Origin: Sphingomonas oligoaromativorans
Lineage (GTDB): Bacteria > Pseudomonadota > Alphaproteobacteria > Sphingomonadales > Sphingomonadaceae
DNA: 64,000 nt
Assembly: GCF_011762195.1 (NCBI RefSeq)
Contig: NZ_JAASQK010000003.1
Coordinates: 248,001 to 312,000 of the forward strand
Direction of reading: 5' to 3'
The notes beneath the pieces are model-generated. The model saw only the letters and a list, made by a program, of their open reading frames with translations. It was not told the DNA's origin and did no database searches. The number at the start of each line of letters is the position of its first letter. Position 1 is the first letter of the stretch. Position numbers and translations under genes: made by a program. Shown in pieces: positions 34,987 to 44,104 of this stretch.

Positions 34987-35553
34987 ATGGGAGAGGCCAA
35001 GGCCCGGCTGGAGCGGCTGCGCGAAACCTTCCTCGCCAGCGCCGAACAATGGATGTTTCCGCCGTCGCGCTGGGAACGGGATGCGGTGCGCGAAATCCTG
35101 AGCCTGCCGGTGGAGCGTGCGATCCGCGGCGTGCCGCGCGGCGCCGCCATCCTCAACGCGCCGACGCGCGAGTGCCACACCAATGCGAGGTTCTACGCCG
35201 AGCATGATCCGACCGGCCGCGCGACGATGGTGACCGGCTGGTGGCGCCAGCCCAATGTGCTGGTGCTGCATTCGCTGGTCGAGATCGGCGAGCGGCTTTA
35301 CTGCGTCACGCCCTTCGATGCCGATCCGAGCCCGGACTTCCCCTTCATCCGCGATCCCCGGCTGGGCTGGCACGAGGACGGGGCCGGCGAGCGCTATTGC
35401 GAGCGCGACGGGCACCGGATCGGGCCGGGGTTGCGCCTCGACGCGCCGCAGGTGATGGCCGACACCGAACTCATCCGCGACCGGCTGGAATCGGGCATGA
35501 ACCCCTATGAGGCGGTGAAGGTCGCGATCGGGAGCGGGCGGCGCCGGCGCTAG
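34987..35553 (+). CDS. hypothetical protein, 188 residues
   Basis: I do not recognise this gene. The protein is soluble, without signal peptide. It begins MGEAKARLERLRETFLASAE (a charged helix) and then has SRWERDAVREILSLPVERAI, RECHTNARFYAEHDPTGRAT, a hydrophobic strand QPNVLVLHSLVEIGERLYCV and PFDADPSPDFPFIRDPRLGW. The C-terminus is basic (SGRRRR). Its stop overlaps the end of the convergent spermidine-synthase-like gene by four bases. Codon use is like the neighbours. Confidence 0.7.
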   Translation: MGEAKARLERLRETFLASAEQWMFPPSRWERDAVREILSLPVERAIRGVPRGAAILNAPTRECHTNARFYAEHDPTGRATMVTGWWRQPNVLVLHSLVEIGERLYCVTPFDADPSPDFPFIRDPRLGWHEDGAGERYCERDGHRIGPGLRLDAPQVMADTELIRDRLESGMNPYEAVKVAIGSGRRRR

Positions 35554-36218
35554 GCGCGGGCGAACCAGATGACATGATGCGCGCCGGCCCCCGAGGCGCG
35601 GGCGCGGACCGCCACTTCCTCGACGTCGAAGCGCGCGCGCTTCAGCCGGTGGGTGAAGCTCCTGTCGGGTGCCGAGGACCAGATGGCGAGAACCCCGCCG
35701 GGCCGCAGCGCGCGTTTCGCCGCCATGAGGCCGTCGCCGTCATAGATACGGTCGTTGGCGGCGCGGACGAGCCCGTCCGGGCCGTTGTCGACATCGAGCA
35801 GGATCGCGTCATAGGCGCCCCGCGCGCCGCCGATCAGCGTGGCCACATCGGCGATGCGGACGTCCACGCGCGGATCGTCGAGGTAGTTTCCGGTCAACTC
35901 CGCCATCGGCCCCTTCGCCCAGTCGACCACGGCGGGCACCAGCTCGGCGACGGTGACGCGCGCATCCCCGGCCAGCACCGCCAGCGCCGCGCGCAGCGTG
36001 AAACCCATGCCGTACCCACCGATCAGCAGATGCGGTTTCGGCCGCCCGGCGATCCGCTCGCACGACATCGTCGCCAGCGCTTCCTCGGAGCCCGACAGCC
36101 GGCTGTTCATCAGCTCGTTGGGCCCAAGCATGATCGACCATTCCGCGCCGCGCCGGAACAGGCGGAGCGTGTCGCCGCCGGGGATCTCGGCGGTGTCGAT
36201 CAGGATGCGGGGGACCAT
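35550..36218 (-). CDS. spermidine-synthase-like methyltransferase-fold protein
   Basis: 222-residue protein with the Rossmann-like fold of spermidine synthases: LLIGGYGMGFTLRAAL (nucleotide-binding loop), VTVAELVPAVVDWAKGPMAE and YDAILLDVDNGPDGLV. The polyamine-binding domain is missing and the sequence is short against 280-300 for true SpeE, so it may be a SAM-dependent enzyme of unknown substrate. The ATG at 36218 has GGGGGA upstream; an ATG at 36236 is possible. It ends the long minus-strand gene series starting at 50350. Confidence 0.75.
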   Translation of the reverse strand: MVPRILIDTAEIPGGDTLRLFRRGAEWSIMLGPNELMNSRLSGSEEALATMSCERIAGRPKPHLLIGGYGMGFTLRAALAVLAGDARVTVAELVPAVVDWAKGPMAELTGNYLDDPRVDVRIADVATLIGGARGAYDAILLDVDNGPDGLVRAANDRIYDGDGLMAAKRALRPGGVLAIWSSAPDRSFTHRLKRARFDVEEVAVRARASGAGAHHVIWFARA

Positions 36219-36249
36219 GAGGGCGCGATCCCCCATGTCCCCCGGAAGG

Positions 36250-37710
36250 TCAAGCGCGAAGGGCGGCCAGTGCGCCTTCGCGTTCGATGCGGTCGAGATG
36301 GCCGGTGATGGCCGCGACCAACTCCGCATCAGCGGCGAGCGCGGGCGGCACGATCGCCTCGATCGCCATCAGCGCGGCGACGCGCGCGGCGGCGCTGGTG
36401 CAGCCTTCGAGCGCGGCGGCGGTGCGGCCCGCCAGCGGATCGTCGACGGTGAAGCCTTGGCCCGCATCGTCGACGCCGCCCTGCCAGCGCATCCACGCAG
36501 CGACGGCGAGCGCGAGGCGGTTGACGCTCTTCCCCGCCGTCCGCCGCGCGAGGATCGGCGCGAGCAGCCGCTGGGGCAGCTTCTGCGAGCCGTCCATCGC
36601 GATCTGGCGGGTGCGGTGCTGGAGCGCGCTGTTGGCGAAGCGCGCCATCAGCTCTCCGCGATAGGCGTCGATATCGAGCCCTTCCGGCGGCGAGAGCGTC
36701 TCGGCCGATTCGTCCCACAGCGCCTCGACGAAGGCGCGGCCTTCGGGGCGTGCGACGAACTGGTTGACGAACTCGATCCCCGCGAGCCCGCCCAGATAGG
36801 CGATGCCCGAATGCGCGCCGTTGAGCAGGCGGAGCTTGGCCTCCTCCCACGGCGCGACATCCGCGGTGAGCCGCACGCCGAGCGCGGCGAAGTCCGGGCG
36901 GGGGCCGCAGAAGCGATCCTCGATCACCCATTGGGTGAAGGGCTCGGTCTTCACCATAGCGCGATCCTCGACGCCGATCCGCTCGGCCAGCGCGGCGATG
37001 TCGGCGTCGGTAGTGGCGGGAACGATGCGGTCCACCATGGTCTGCGGGAAGGCGCCCTCCGCCTCGATCCACGCCGCCAGCGCCGCATCATGCGCGCGCG
37101 CCATCGCCAGCACCGCGTTGCGCAGCAGGCGGCCATTGTGCGGCAGGTTGTCGCAGGAGACGGCGGTGAAGGGCAGCAGCCCCGCCGCGCGCCGCGCCTT
37201 GAGGCCGGCGACGAGGAAGCCCGGCACGGTGCGCGGGGCGGACAGGTCGGCGAGATCGGCGGCGATGTCGGGATCGCCTTCGATCAGCCTGCCGGTCGCA
37301 GGATCGAGCCGGTATCCCTTCTCGGTGACGGTGAGCGTGACGAGATGCACGTCCGCCGAGGCCAGCGCCGCCACCACGCGGGCCGGGTCTTCGGGCGCGA
37401 CCAGCACGTCCTTGACCGCGCCGAGGATGCGGATGCGCTGCTGCTCGCCCGAGCGCACGACGAGGCCGTAGAGCCCGTCCTGCGGCACGAGCTGGTCCCG
37501 CACCCCGGCCGAGCGCAGCGACACGCCGAGCACGCCCCAGCGCAGATCGCCCGCCGTCAGCGCCGCGTCGAACACGGCCGCCTGATGCGCGCGGTGGAAG
37601 GCGCCGATGCCGAGATGGACGACGCCGGTCTTCACCTGCGCCCGGTCGTAACCGGGGCGCTCGACATCGACGGGCAGCGTCTCCAGCGTCGCGGAGGAGA
37701 GGCGGCTCAC
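36250..37710 (-). CDS. uxuB: fructuronate reductase / mannitol dehydrogenase family
   Basis: NAD-dependent long-chain polyol dehydrogenase reducing D-fructuronate to D-mannonate (or tagaturonate to altronate). 486 residues with the N-terminal Rossmann part VVHLGIGAFHRAHQAAVFD, TVTEKGYRLD, FTAVSCDNLPHNG and the family C-terminal region with EEAKLRLLNGAHSGIAYLG. It begins with a GTG whose first four bases, GTGA, overlap the uxaC stop, so the pair is translationally coupled. Neighbours uxaC and kdgK favour the uronate role over mannitol. Confidence 0.88.
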   Translation of the reverse strand: MSRLSSATLETLPVDVERPGYDRAQVKTGVVHLGIGAFHRAHQAAVFDAALTAGDLRWGVLGVSLRSAGVRDQLVPQDGLYGLVVRSGEQQRIRILGAVKDVLVAPEDPARVVAALASADVHLVTLTVTEKGYRLDPATGRLIEGDPDIAADLADLSAPRTVPGFLVAGLKARRAAGLLPFTAVSCDNLPHNGRLLRNAVLAMARAHDAALAAWIEAEGAFPQTMVDRIVPATTDADIAALAERIGVEDRAMVKTEPFTQWVIEDRFCGPRPDFAALGVRLTADVAPWEEAKLRLLNGAHSGIAYLGGLAGIEFVNQFVARPEGRAFVEALWDESAETLSPPEGLDIDAYRGELMARFANSALQHRTRQIAMDGSQKLPQRLLAPILARRTAGKSVNRLALAVAAWMRWQGGVDDAGQGFTVDDPLAGRTAAALEGCTSAAARVAALMAIEAIVPPALAADAELVAAITGHLDRIEREGALAALRA

Positions 37711-39119
37711 AGCTTGTAGGCCTGCTTCACGAGCCCGTAGGTCAGCGCATGGGCCACCTCCAGCGCCTCGTCCTCGGGGAGGCGATGCTCCGCGACGAGG
37801 CGGGCGAGGAAGGCGCAGTCCATCCGCCGCGCGACGTCGTGCCGCGCCGGGATCGACAGGAAGGCGCGGGTGTCGTCGTTGAAGCCGACGGTGTTGTAGA
37901 AGCCGCCCGTCTCGGTGACGCGCTCGCGGAAGCGGCGCATCCCCTCGGGGCTGTCGTGGAACCACCAGGGCGGCCCGAGCCGCAGCGACGGATAATGGCC
38001 GGCGAGCGGCGCCAGTTCGCGCGCATAGACATCCTCGTCTAGCGTGAAGAGGATCAGCGTCAGGCGCGGATCATTGCCATGCGCGTCGAGCAGTGGCTTG
38101 AGGCAGCGCACGAACTCGCCGGCGAGCGGGATGTCGGCGCCCTTGTCGCGCCCGAAGCGGGCGAGGACGGACGGATTGTGGCTGCGCGAGACGCCGGGAT
38201 GGAGCTGCATCACCATCCCGTCCTCGATCGACATGCGCGCCATCTCGGTGAGCATCTGTCCGCGGAAAAGCTCCGCCTCGGCAGGCGTCACCGGGCCGGT
38301 CAACACCTTGGCGTAGAGCGCCTCGATCTCCGCGCGGGGCAGATCGGCGGTGAAGGCCGAGGGGTGGCCATGGTCGGTCGAGGTCGCGCCGGCGGCGCGG
38401 AAATGGGCGCGGCGGTTCTGGTGGGCGCGGAGGTAACCGGCGTAGGTCGAGACATCCTCGCCCGCCATCGCGCCGAAGCGGCGGACATTCTCGATGAAGC
38501 GGGGGTCTTCCGGGTCCATCACCGGATCGGGGCGATAGGCGGTGACGACGCGGCCGTTCCAGCCGCTCTCCCGGATCGCCTTGTGGTGGTCGAGCGGATC
38601 GAGCGGGCTCTCGGTGGTGGCGATCACCTCGATGTTGAAGCGCTCGAACAGCGCGCGCGGGCGGAAGGCGTCGGTCTTCAGCGCGGCGTCGATGGTGTCG
38701 TAATAATGATCCGCCGTCTCGGCCGAGAGCAGCACGTCGAGGCCGAACACCTCGGCGAACACCCAGTCCAGCCACATGCGCGATGGGGTGCCGCGCAGCA
38801 GATGATAATGCCGGGCGAAGAGGCGCCAGATCTTGCGGCCGTCCTGCTCGGTGGGGCTGCCGTCGACGGTGGGCACGCCGAGCGCGTCGAGCGGCACGCC
38901 CTGGCTGTAGAGCATGCGGAAGACATAATGGTCCGGCGTGATGAGCAGGCGCGCGGGATCGGGGAAGGGCTCGTTGGTGGCGAACCAGGCCGGATCGGTG
39001 TGGCCGTGCGGGCTGACGATCGGCAGATCCTTCACCGTCTCGTAGAGGCGGCGGGCGATGGCGCGGGTGGTCGGGTCGGCGGGGAAGAGCCGGTCGGGAT
39101 GCAGTTCGAGCTTGCTCAC
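37707..39119 (-). CDS. uxaC: glucuronate isomerase
   Basis: Isomerises D-glucuronate to D-fructuronate and D-galacturonate to D-tagaturonate in the cytoplasm. 470 residues, normal length, TIM-barrel amidohydrolase fold. The start MSKLELHPDRLFPADP, the metal-site region LPIVSPHGHTDPAWFATNEPF and the later MQLHPGVSRSHNPSVL and FNDDTRAFLSIPARHDVARR are typical of the family. It sits between kdgK (37 bases upstream) and uxuB (overlapping) in one operon. Confidence 0.96.
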   Translation of the reverse strand: MSKLELHPDRLFPADPTTRAIARRLYETVKDLPIVSPHGHTDPAWFATNEPFPDPARLLITPDHYVFRMLYSQGVPLDALGVPTVDGSPTEQDGRKIWRLFARHYHLLRGTPSRMWLDWVFAEVFGLDVLLSAETADHYYDTIDAALKTDAFRPRALFERFNIEVIATTESPLDPLDHHKAIRESGWNGRVVTAYRPDPVMDPEDPRFIENVRRFGAMAGEDVSTYAGYLRAHQNRRAHFRAAGATSTDHGHPSAFTADLPRAEIEALYAKVLTGPVTPAEAELFRGQMLTEMARMSIEDGMVMQLHPGVSRSHNPSVLARFGRDKGADIPLAGEFVRCLKPLLDAHGNDPRLTLILFTLDEDVYARELAPLAGHYPSLRLGPPWWFHDSPEGMRRFRERVTETGGFYNTVGFNDDTRAFLSIPARHDVARRMDCAFLARLVAEHRLPEDEALEVAHALTYGLVKQAYKL

Positions 39120-39156
39120 GCGGATGTCTCCGGTGTCGGGATGAGGAAGGGAGGGG

Positions 39157-40173
39157 TTAGCGGCGGACGTCGAGGCCGCCGTCCCAGAAGGCGTCGATAT
39201 CGGCGGTGCCGAACAGGCTCGCGTCGCCGGGCAGGCTGTGCTTGAGCGCCGCGAGCGCGAGGCCGGCGCGCGCCGCCTCGGCCGGGTCGCCCGTCGCGAT
39301 CAGCCCGTGCAGCACCCCTGAAGCGAACGCGTCGCCGCCGCCGATCCGGTCGACGATGCCGGTGACGGCCACCTCGTCGGTCTGGTGCGCGCGATCGCGC
39401 AGGTCGACGCGGGCGGCGAGGCGGTGATGGTCGGCGTCGACGACATGGCGGGCGGTCGAGGCGATCAGCTTGAGCGAGGGAAAGGCCTCGAACGCCGCTT
39501 CCGCCGCGATGCGCCGCCGGTCCGGGCCGTCGCCGTCGAACGGCTTGTCGAGCAGCAACGCGACATCGCGATGGTTGCCGAACAGGATGTCCGCCATGCC
39601 GACCAGCTCGGACAGGATGGCGCGCGCGTCGCCGTTCCACGCCTGCCAGAGCGAGGGGCGGTAGTTGCCGTCGAACGAGATGGCGATCCCCGCCGCGCGC
39701 GCAGCGCGGGCGGCGGCGATGGCCATGTCCGCCGAGCGCTGGCCGAGCGCGGGGGTGATGCCGGAGAGGTGGAGCATCGCCGCGCCGTCGAGCAGTGTCG
39801 GCCAGTCGAACAACGAGGCGTCGGCCTCCGCGAAGCTGCTCCCCGCGCGATCATAGACGATCGAGGAGGCGCGCAGCGATGCGCCGGGCGTCAGGAAATA
39901 GAGGCCGAGCCGCCCCGGCGTCCGCGCGATGCCGCTCGCATCGACGCCATGGCGGCGGACATGATCGACCGCGCCCTGGCCAACCGCATGGGCGGGCACG
40001 GCGCTGACCATCGCGGTCCGGTGGCCGAGGCGGGAGAGGCCGATCGCGACATTGGCCTCCGCACCCCCGAAATTGGCGTCCAGCGTGCCGCCCTGGAAGA
40101 GCAGCTCCCGCCCCGGAGGGGAGAGGCGCAGCAGCAGCTCGCCGAAGCAGACGATGCGTCCCGCGCCGATCAT
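39157..40173 (-). CDS. kdgK: 2-keto-3-deoxygluconate kinase (PfkB family)
   Basis: Phosphorylates KDG to KDPG, joining uronate breakdown to the Entner-Doudoroff route. 338 residues with both PfkB signatures: FGGAEANVAIGLSRLG near 35 and the C-terminal IGGGDAFASGVLHGL with the catalytic Asp. Substrate choice is inferred from the neighbours uxaC and uxuB; the sequence alone says ribokinase family. The mannonate/altronate dehydratase needed between UxuB and KdgK is not encoded nearby. Confidence 0.88.
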   Translation of the reverse strand: MIGAGRIVCFGELLLRLSPPGRELLFQGGTLDANFGGAEANVAIGLSRLGHRTAMVSAVPAHAVGQGAVDHVRRHGVDASGIARTPGRLGLYFLTPGASLRASSIVYDRAGSSFAEADASLFDWPTLLDGAAMLHLSGITPALGQRSADMAIAAARAARAAGIAISFDGNYRPSLWQAWNGDARAILSELVGMADILFGNHRDVALLLDKPFDGDGPDRRRIAAEAAFEAFPSLKLIASTARHVVDADHHRLAARVDLRDRAHQTDEVAVTGIVDRIGGGDAFASGVLHGLIATGDPAEAARAGLALAALKHSLPGDASLFGTADIDAFWDGGLDVRR

Positions 40174-40246
40174 GCGCGCAGCTCCCGAACAGGCTGTCTG
40201 GCCACTTTCCCTCTCACTGTCCTTACCATTATGTCGTCCTCGCTAA

Positions 40247-40260
40247 GCGCAGGCCTGCGC
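40247..40260. promoter_or_regulatory. perfect 14-base palindrome upstream of kdgK
   Basis: GCGCAGGCCTGCGC reads the same on both strands. It lies 74 bases upstream of the kdgK start and 25 bases after the lldD stop, in the only sizeable gap of this gene series. With no loop bases it suits a protein-binding site better than a hairpin. Confidence 0.35.
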
Positions 40261-40284
40261 GAATGCAAGCGCTGGCACACCAGT

Positions 40285-41415
40285 TCAGGCGAGGATCGAG
40301 CGGTCGATCCCGGCGATGGTGCGCACGCCGGTGAGCGCCATGGCGACGCGCATCTCGCGCTGGAAGAGATCGAGCATCTGCGCGACGCCGGCTTCCCCGC
40401 GCGCCGCCAGCGCGAACAGCCAGGCGCGGCCGAGCAGCACGCCCTCCGCGCCCAGCGCCAGCATCCGCACCACGTCGAGCCCCGATCGGATGCCCGAATC
40501 CGCCAGCACGGTGAGCTGGCCGCGCACCGCGTCCGCGATTCCCGGCAGCGCGCGGGCGGAGGACAGCACGCCGTCGAGTTGTCGCCCGCCATGGTTGGAG
40601 ACGACGATGCCGTCCGCGCCGATGCCGGCGGCGGCTTTCGCGTCCTCGGGATCGAGGATGCCCTTGATGATGAGCGGCCCCTTCCACTCGGAGCGTATCC
40701 AGTCGAGATCGTCCCACGAGATCGACGGATCGAAGTTGCGGCCGAGCCAGCCGATATAGTCGTTGAGCCCGCTGTCCTTGCCGAGCACCGGCTCCAGATT
40801 GCCGAGCAGATGCGGGCGGCCACGGACGCCCACGTCCCACGCCCAGCCGGGCTTGCCGATCGCCTGCATCATCCGCCGCATCGGCCCGCGCGGGCCGGAC
40901 ATGCCCGAATGCGCATCGCGATAGCGCGCGCCCGGCACCGGCATGTCGACGGTGAAGACCAGCGCCTCGGCGCCCCGCGCGCGGGCGGTGGCGAGCAGGT
41001 CGCGCATGAAAGCGCGGTCGCGGATGACATAGAGCTGGAACCACATCGGCCCCGGCGTGGCGGCCGTCACCTCGGTCAGCGAGCAGAGCGAGACGGTCGA
41101 CAGCGTGAAGGGGATGCCCACGGCATGGGCCGCGCGCGCCGCCTGCACCTCGCCGCGCCGCGCGTACATGCCGCTGATGCCGACCGGCCCGAGCGCGATG
41201 GGGAGCGGCCGCCGCGCGCCGAACAGCTCGGTCGACAGATCGATGTCGGCGACGTTCTTCAGGACGCGCTGGCGCAGCGCGATCCCCGCAAGGTCCGACA
41301 CGTTCCGCCGCAGCGTCTCCTCGGCATAGGCGCCGCCGTCGGCATAATCGAACAGGAAGCGCGGCAGGCGCCGGCGGGCCGCTTCGCGGAAGTCGTGCGT
41401 CGAGGAGATAATCAT
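40285..41415 (-). CDS. lldD: FMN-dependent alpha-hydroxy-acid dehydrogenase (L-lactate dehydrogenase LldD-like)
   Basis: Flavoenzyme oxidising an L-2-hydroxy acid, most likely L-lactate to pyruvate with quinone. 376 residues: [20 protein letters not shown] start, [14 protein letters not shown], the active-site region [17 protein letters not shown] with the catalytic His, and the phosphate-binding end [20 protein letters not shown]. Next to a lactonase-like amidohydrolase, it could handle L-lactate made from deoxy sugars such as L-fucose or L-rhamnose. Exact substrate is inference. Confidence 0.88.
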   Translation of the reverse strand: MIISSTHDFREAARRRLPRFLFDYADGGAYAEETLRRNVSDLAGIALRQRVLKNVADIDLSTELFGARRPLPIALGPVGISGMYARRGEVQAARAAHAVGIPFTLSTVSLCSLTEVTAATPGPMWFQLYVIRDRAFMRDLLATARARGAEALVFTVDMPVPGARYRDAHSGMSGPRGPMRRMMQAIGKPGWAWDVGVRGRPHLLGNLEPVLGKDSGLNDYIGWLGRNFDPSISWDDLDWIRSEWKGPLIIKGILDPEDAKAAAGIGADGIVVSNHGGRQLDGVLSSARALPGIADAVRGQLTVLADSGIRSGLDVVRMLALGAEGVLLGRAWLFALAARGEAGVAQMLDLFQREMRVAMALTGVRTIAGIDRSILA

Positions 41416-41455
41416 CGGGTCCGGTCTACCAGTGCTGGAAGGGATCGAGGAGGCG

Positions 41456-42292
41456 TCACAGCCCGTAGAAGCGGACGGCGGCGTCGTGGAACAGGCTGCG
41501 GCGCGCGGCCTCGTCGGCGGGGGCGGCCAGCCGCTCCGCGTCCGCGACCCAATCCGTATAGCGATCGCCCGCGAGCAGCAGCACCGGCCAGTCGCTGCCC
41601 CACATCAGCCGCTCGCCGAACTGCGCGACGAGGTGGGCGACATAAGGCGCGAGAGCGTCGGCGCTCTGGCCCGGCGCCTGCTCGGTGCGCAGGCCCGAGA
41701 GCTTGGCGTGGACATGGGGCAGGGCGGCGAGCGCGGCGATCTCCTCGCGCCACGGATCGAGTTCGTGCGTCGCGGCGAAGGGCTTGGCGCCATGATCGAT
41801 CACGATGGGCAGCGCCGGCCAGCGCGCGGCGAAGCGGGCGAGCGCGGGCAGATGGCGCGGCTGGACGAGCGCGTCGAGGCGCAGGCCGTGCGCGATCATC
41901 GCCTCGATGGCGGGGGCGAGCTCGGGGCGGAGGATCCACGCGCTGTCCTCGATCGCCTGAAGCATGGGCCGCAGCCCCTTGAGCTTCGGATGGCGGGCGA
42001 GCGCCGCGATGCGCCCGGCCGCGTCGGGGCTCGCCAGATCGGCCCAGCCGACCACCGCGCGGACCAGCGGATCGCCCTCGGCCAGCGCCAGCATCCAGTC
42101 GGTGTCGCGGTCGTCCGGCTGAGACTGGACCAGCACCGTGCCCGCCAATTCCACGCCCTCCGCCGCCGCGCGCAGGTCGGCGAGGCCGAAGTCGCGGTGG
42201 AGGCCGGGCAGATCGGGGCCGGGCCAGCTCTGGCCGGGGCCGCCGATCGTCCAGACATGCTGGTGGGAATCGAGGATTGCTATCGGTGTCAT
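41456..42292 (-). CDS. amidohydrolase family 2 protein, lactonase-like (COG3618)
   Basis: 278-residue TIM-barrel hydrolase related to L-fuconolactonase and L-rhamnonolactonase. Metal-site features are ILDSHQHVW at the N-terminus, [15 protein letters not shown], and the late Asp in [11 protein letters not shown]. Substrate is probably a sugar-acid lactone, judged from kdgK, uxaC and lldD next to it. The ATG at 42292 overlaps the glycerate kinase stop as ATGA, which fixes the start; a longer frame exists but loses this coupling. Confidence 0.85.
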   Translation of the reverse strand: MTPIAILDSHQHVWTIGGPGQSWPGPDLPGLHRDFGLADLRAAAEGVELAGTVLVQSQPDDRDTDWMLALAEGDPLVRAVVGWADLASPDAAGRIAALARHPKLKGLRPMLQAIEDSAWILRPELAPAIEAMIAHGLRLDALVQPRHLPALARFAARWPALPIVIDHGAKPFAATHELDPWREEIAALAALPHVHAKLSGLRTEQAPGQSADALAPYVAHLVAQFGERLMWGSDWPVLLLAGDRYTDWVADAERLAAPADEAARRSLFHDAAVRFYGL

Positions 42293-43098
42293 GAACCATG
42301 AACAGACAACAAGGAGCGATCGGCCGCAAGCCTTGCCACGCAATCGGCGCGCGCAGGCATTTCGGCGAGGATATGGCGGGTCAGCCGCTCATAATGCTGG
42401 ATGAAGCGCGCCACCTCGGCGTCGCCCATCAGGCCGGGCGCATCGGGGGCGGCGCGGGCGCGCAGCTCCCGCTCCTGCTCGATCCGCCAGCCCCGCACCA
42501 CCTCGAAGCCCGGCGCCGCCAGCAGCATCAGCCGGTCGATCCGCGCGAACAGCCGCTGATACTCGCCGGCCAGCGCGGCGTTGACGGCGCGGCGCCAGAG
42601 GCCGCCGGCATCCTCCTCGCGTTCGAGGGCGTTGATCGGCTCGATGAGCGCCACTTCCGGCTGAGGCCGCGCGCCGATGCACCAGCCCTCGAAGATCAGC
42701 AGCCGGGTGCCGGCGGGGGCATGGCCCCATCGTCCGGCCGGGGCACGATCGTCGCAGGCCTTGTCGAAGCGGGGAAGGGCCGCCGCCTCGCCCCGGCCGA
42801 GCGCGTCGAAGGTGGCGAGGCCGAGCGCCACGTCATGCGTCCCCGGCACGCCGCGCGTGGCGAGGAGCGGGTGGGTGGTGCGGGCCAGCGCGACACGCTC
42901 CGCCTTCGTCCGATAGAGATCGTCGAGCGAGAGGATGGCCGTCCGCTCGAACCGTTCCGCCAGTCCGGCGGCGAGCGTCGATTTGCCGCTGCCCTGCGCG
43001 CCGCACAGGCCGAGCACGAACGGCCGGCCCGCCGGGGCCTCGCGGAGCAGCGGGGCGAGCCATGCCGCCGTCGCGTCGAGCAGGGCGTCACGCGACAC
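42289..43098 (-). CDS. D-glycerate 3-kinase-like P-loop kinase
   Basis: 269-residue kinase of the plant-type glycerate kinase group (COG4240). The P-loop is LGLCGAQGSGKSTLAAGL, then ILSLDDLYRTKAERV, HPLLATRGVPGTHDVALGL and LLIFEGWCIGARPQPE, all typical of the group. It would turn glycerate into 3-phosphoglycerate. I chose the GTG at 43098, which lies inside the last codons of the upstream 2-hydroxyacid dehydrogenase gene (11-base overlap); the frame continues further upstream but without family sequence. Confidence 0.87.
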   Translation of the reverse strand: MSRDALLDATAAWLAPLLREAPAGRPFVLGLCGAQGSGKSTLAAGLAERFERTAILSLDDLYRTKAERVALARTTHPLLATRGVPGTHDVALGLATFDALGRGEAAALPRFDKACDDRAPAGRWGHAPAGTRLLIFEGWCIGARPQPEVALIEPINALEREEDAGGLWRRAVNAALAGEYQRLFARIDRLMLLAAPGFEVVRGWRIEQERELRARAAPDAPGLMGDAEVARFIQHYERLTRHILAEMPARADCVARLAADRSLLSVHGS

Positions 43099-44071
43099 GG
43101 TTGGGCGGTTCCCGTCCGTCGAAAAAGGCTTCGAGACTGGCGGCGGCCTGCATCCCCATGGCGGTGCGCGTCTCGATCGTCGCGCTGCCGAGATGGGGGA
43201 GCAGGACAGCCCGCTCGCACGCCAGCAGCGCGGGGTGGACGGCGGGTTCCCGCTCATAGACGTCGAGCCCCGCCGCGCCGAGGCGGCCTTGCGCGAGCGC
43301 CTCGGCCAGCGCTGCTTCGTCCACCACCGGCCCGCGCGCGGTGTTGATGAGGATGGCGTGGGGCTTCATCCGCGCGAGCAGCGGCGCGTCGATCAGGTGG
43401 CGCGTCGCCGCCCCGCCCGGCACATGGAGCGAAAGGACATCGGCCTCGGCCGCCAGCGCTTCCAGCGTGTCGGCGGGGGTGGCGTCGCACGCCGCCTCGA
43501 TCGTCTCGGAAGCGCGGGTGCGGCTGACATAGCGGATGCACATCCCGAAGGCGCGGGCACGCTTCGCGGTCGCCTGCGCGATGCGGCCGAAGCCGACGAG
43601 GCCGAGCGTCTTGGCCGTGACGCCCTGTCCGATCAGGTGGGTGGGCCGCCAGCCGGTCCAGCGGCCGTCGCGCAGCTCGCGTTCGCCTTCGCCGGCGGGC
43701 CGCGCGGCCATCAGCATCAGCAGGATGGCAAGGTCGGCGGTGGCATCGGTCAGCGCGTCGGGGGTGTTGGTGACGGCGATCCCCGCGGCCCGCGCGGCGG
43801 CGAGGTCGATATGCTCGAAGCCTGCGCCGAAATTGCCGAGAATCCTGACGGTCGCGCCGGGAATGGCGAGGAGTTCGGCGTCGAGCCGGTCGGTGATCGT
43901 GGGCAGGATCGCGTCGTAGCGCGTCATCGCATCGGCCAGGGCGGCGCGGCCGAGCGGCGTGTCATCGGCGTTGAAATCCGCCTCGAACCGCGCCGACAGA
44001 TGCGCCTCGACCGCCTCCGGCAACCGCCGTGTCACCAGCAGGCGGGGGCGTTGGCTCGTGATTGTCTCCAT
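43088..44071 (-). CDS. D-2-hydroxyacid dehydrogenase (hydroxypyruvate/glyoxylate reductase-like)
   Basis: 327-residue NAD(P)-dependent enzyme, probably reducing hydroxypyruvate to D-glycerate or glyoxylate to glycolate. It has the Rossmann motif LGLVGFGRIAQATAKRARAFG, the substrate-binding loop ILGNFGAGFEHID, and the catalytic Arg, Glu and His in INTARGPVVDE, YEREPAVHP and VLLPHLGSAT. The glycerate kinase gene that overlaps its end makes a hydroxypyruvate-to-3-phosphoglycerate route likely. It begins 33 bases after citE. Confidence 0.88.
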   Translation of the reverse strand: METITSQRPRLLVTRRLPEAVEAHLSARFEADFNADDTPLGRAALADAMTRYDAILPTITDRLDAELLAIPGATVRILGNFGAGFEHIDLAAARAAGIAVTNTPDALTDATADLAILLMLMAARPAGEGERELRDGRWTGWRPTHLIGQGVTAKTLGLVGFGRIAQATAKRARAFGMCIRYVSRTRASETIEAACDATPADTLEALAAEADVLSLHVPGGAATRHLIDAPLLARMKPHAILINTARGPVVDEAALAEALAQGRLGAAGLDVYEREPAVHPALLACERAVLLPHLGSATIETRTAMGMQAAASLEAFFDGREPPNRVA

Positions 44072-44104
44072 ATTGTCCGATGTATGGAGGGGAGGCGTGG
44101 TTCG

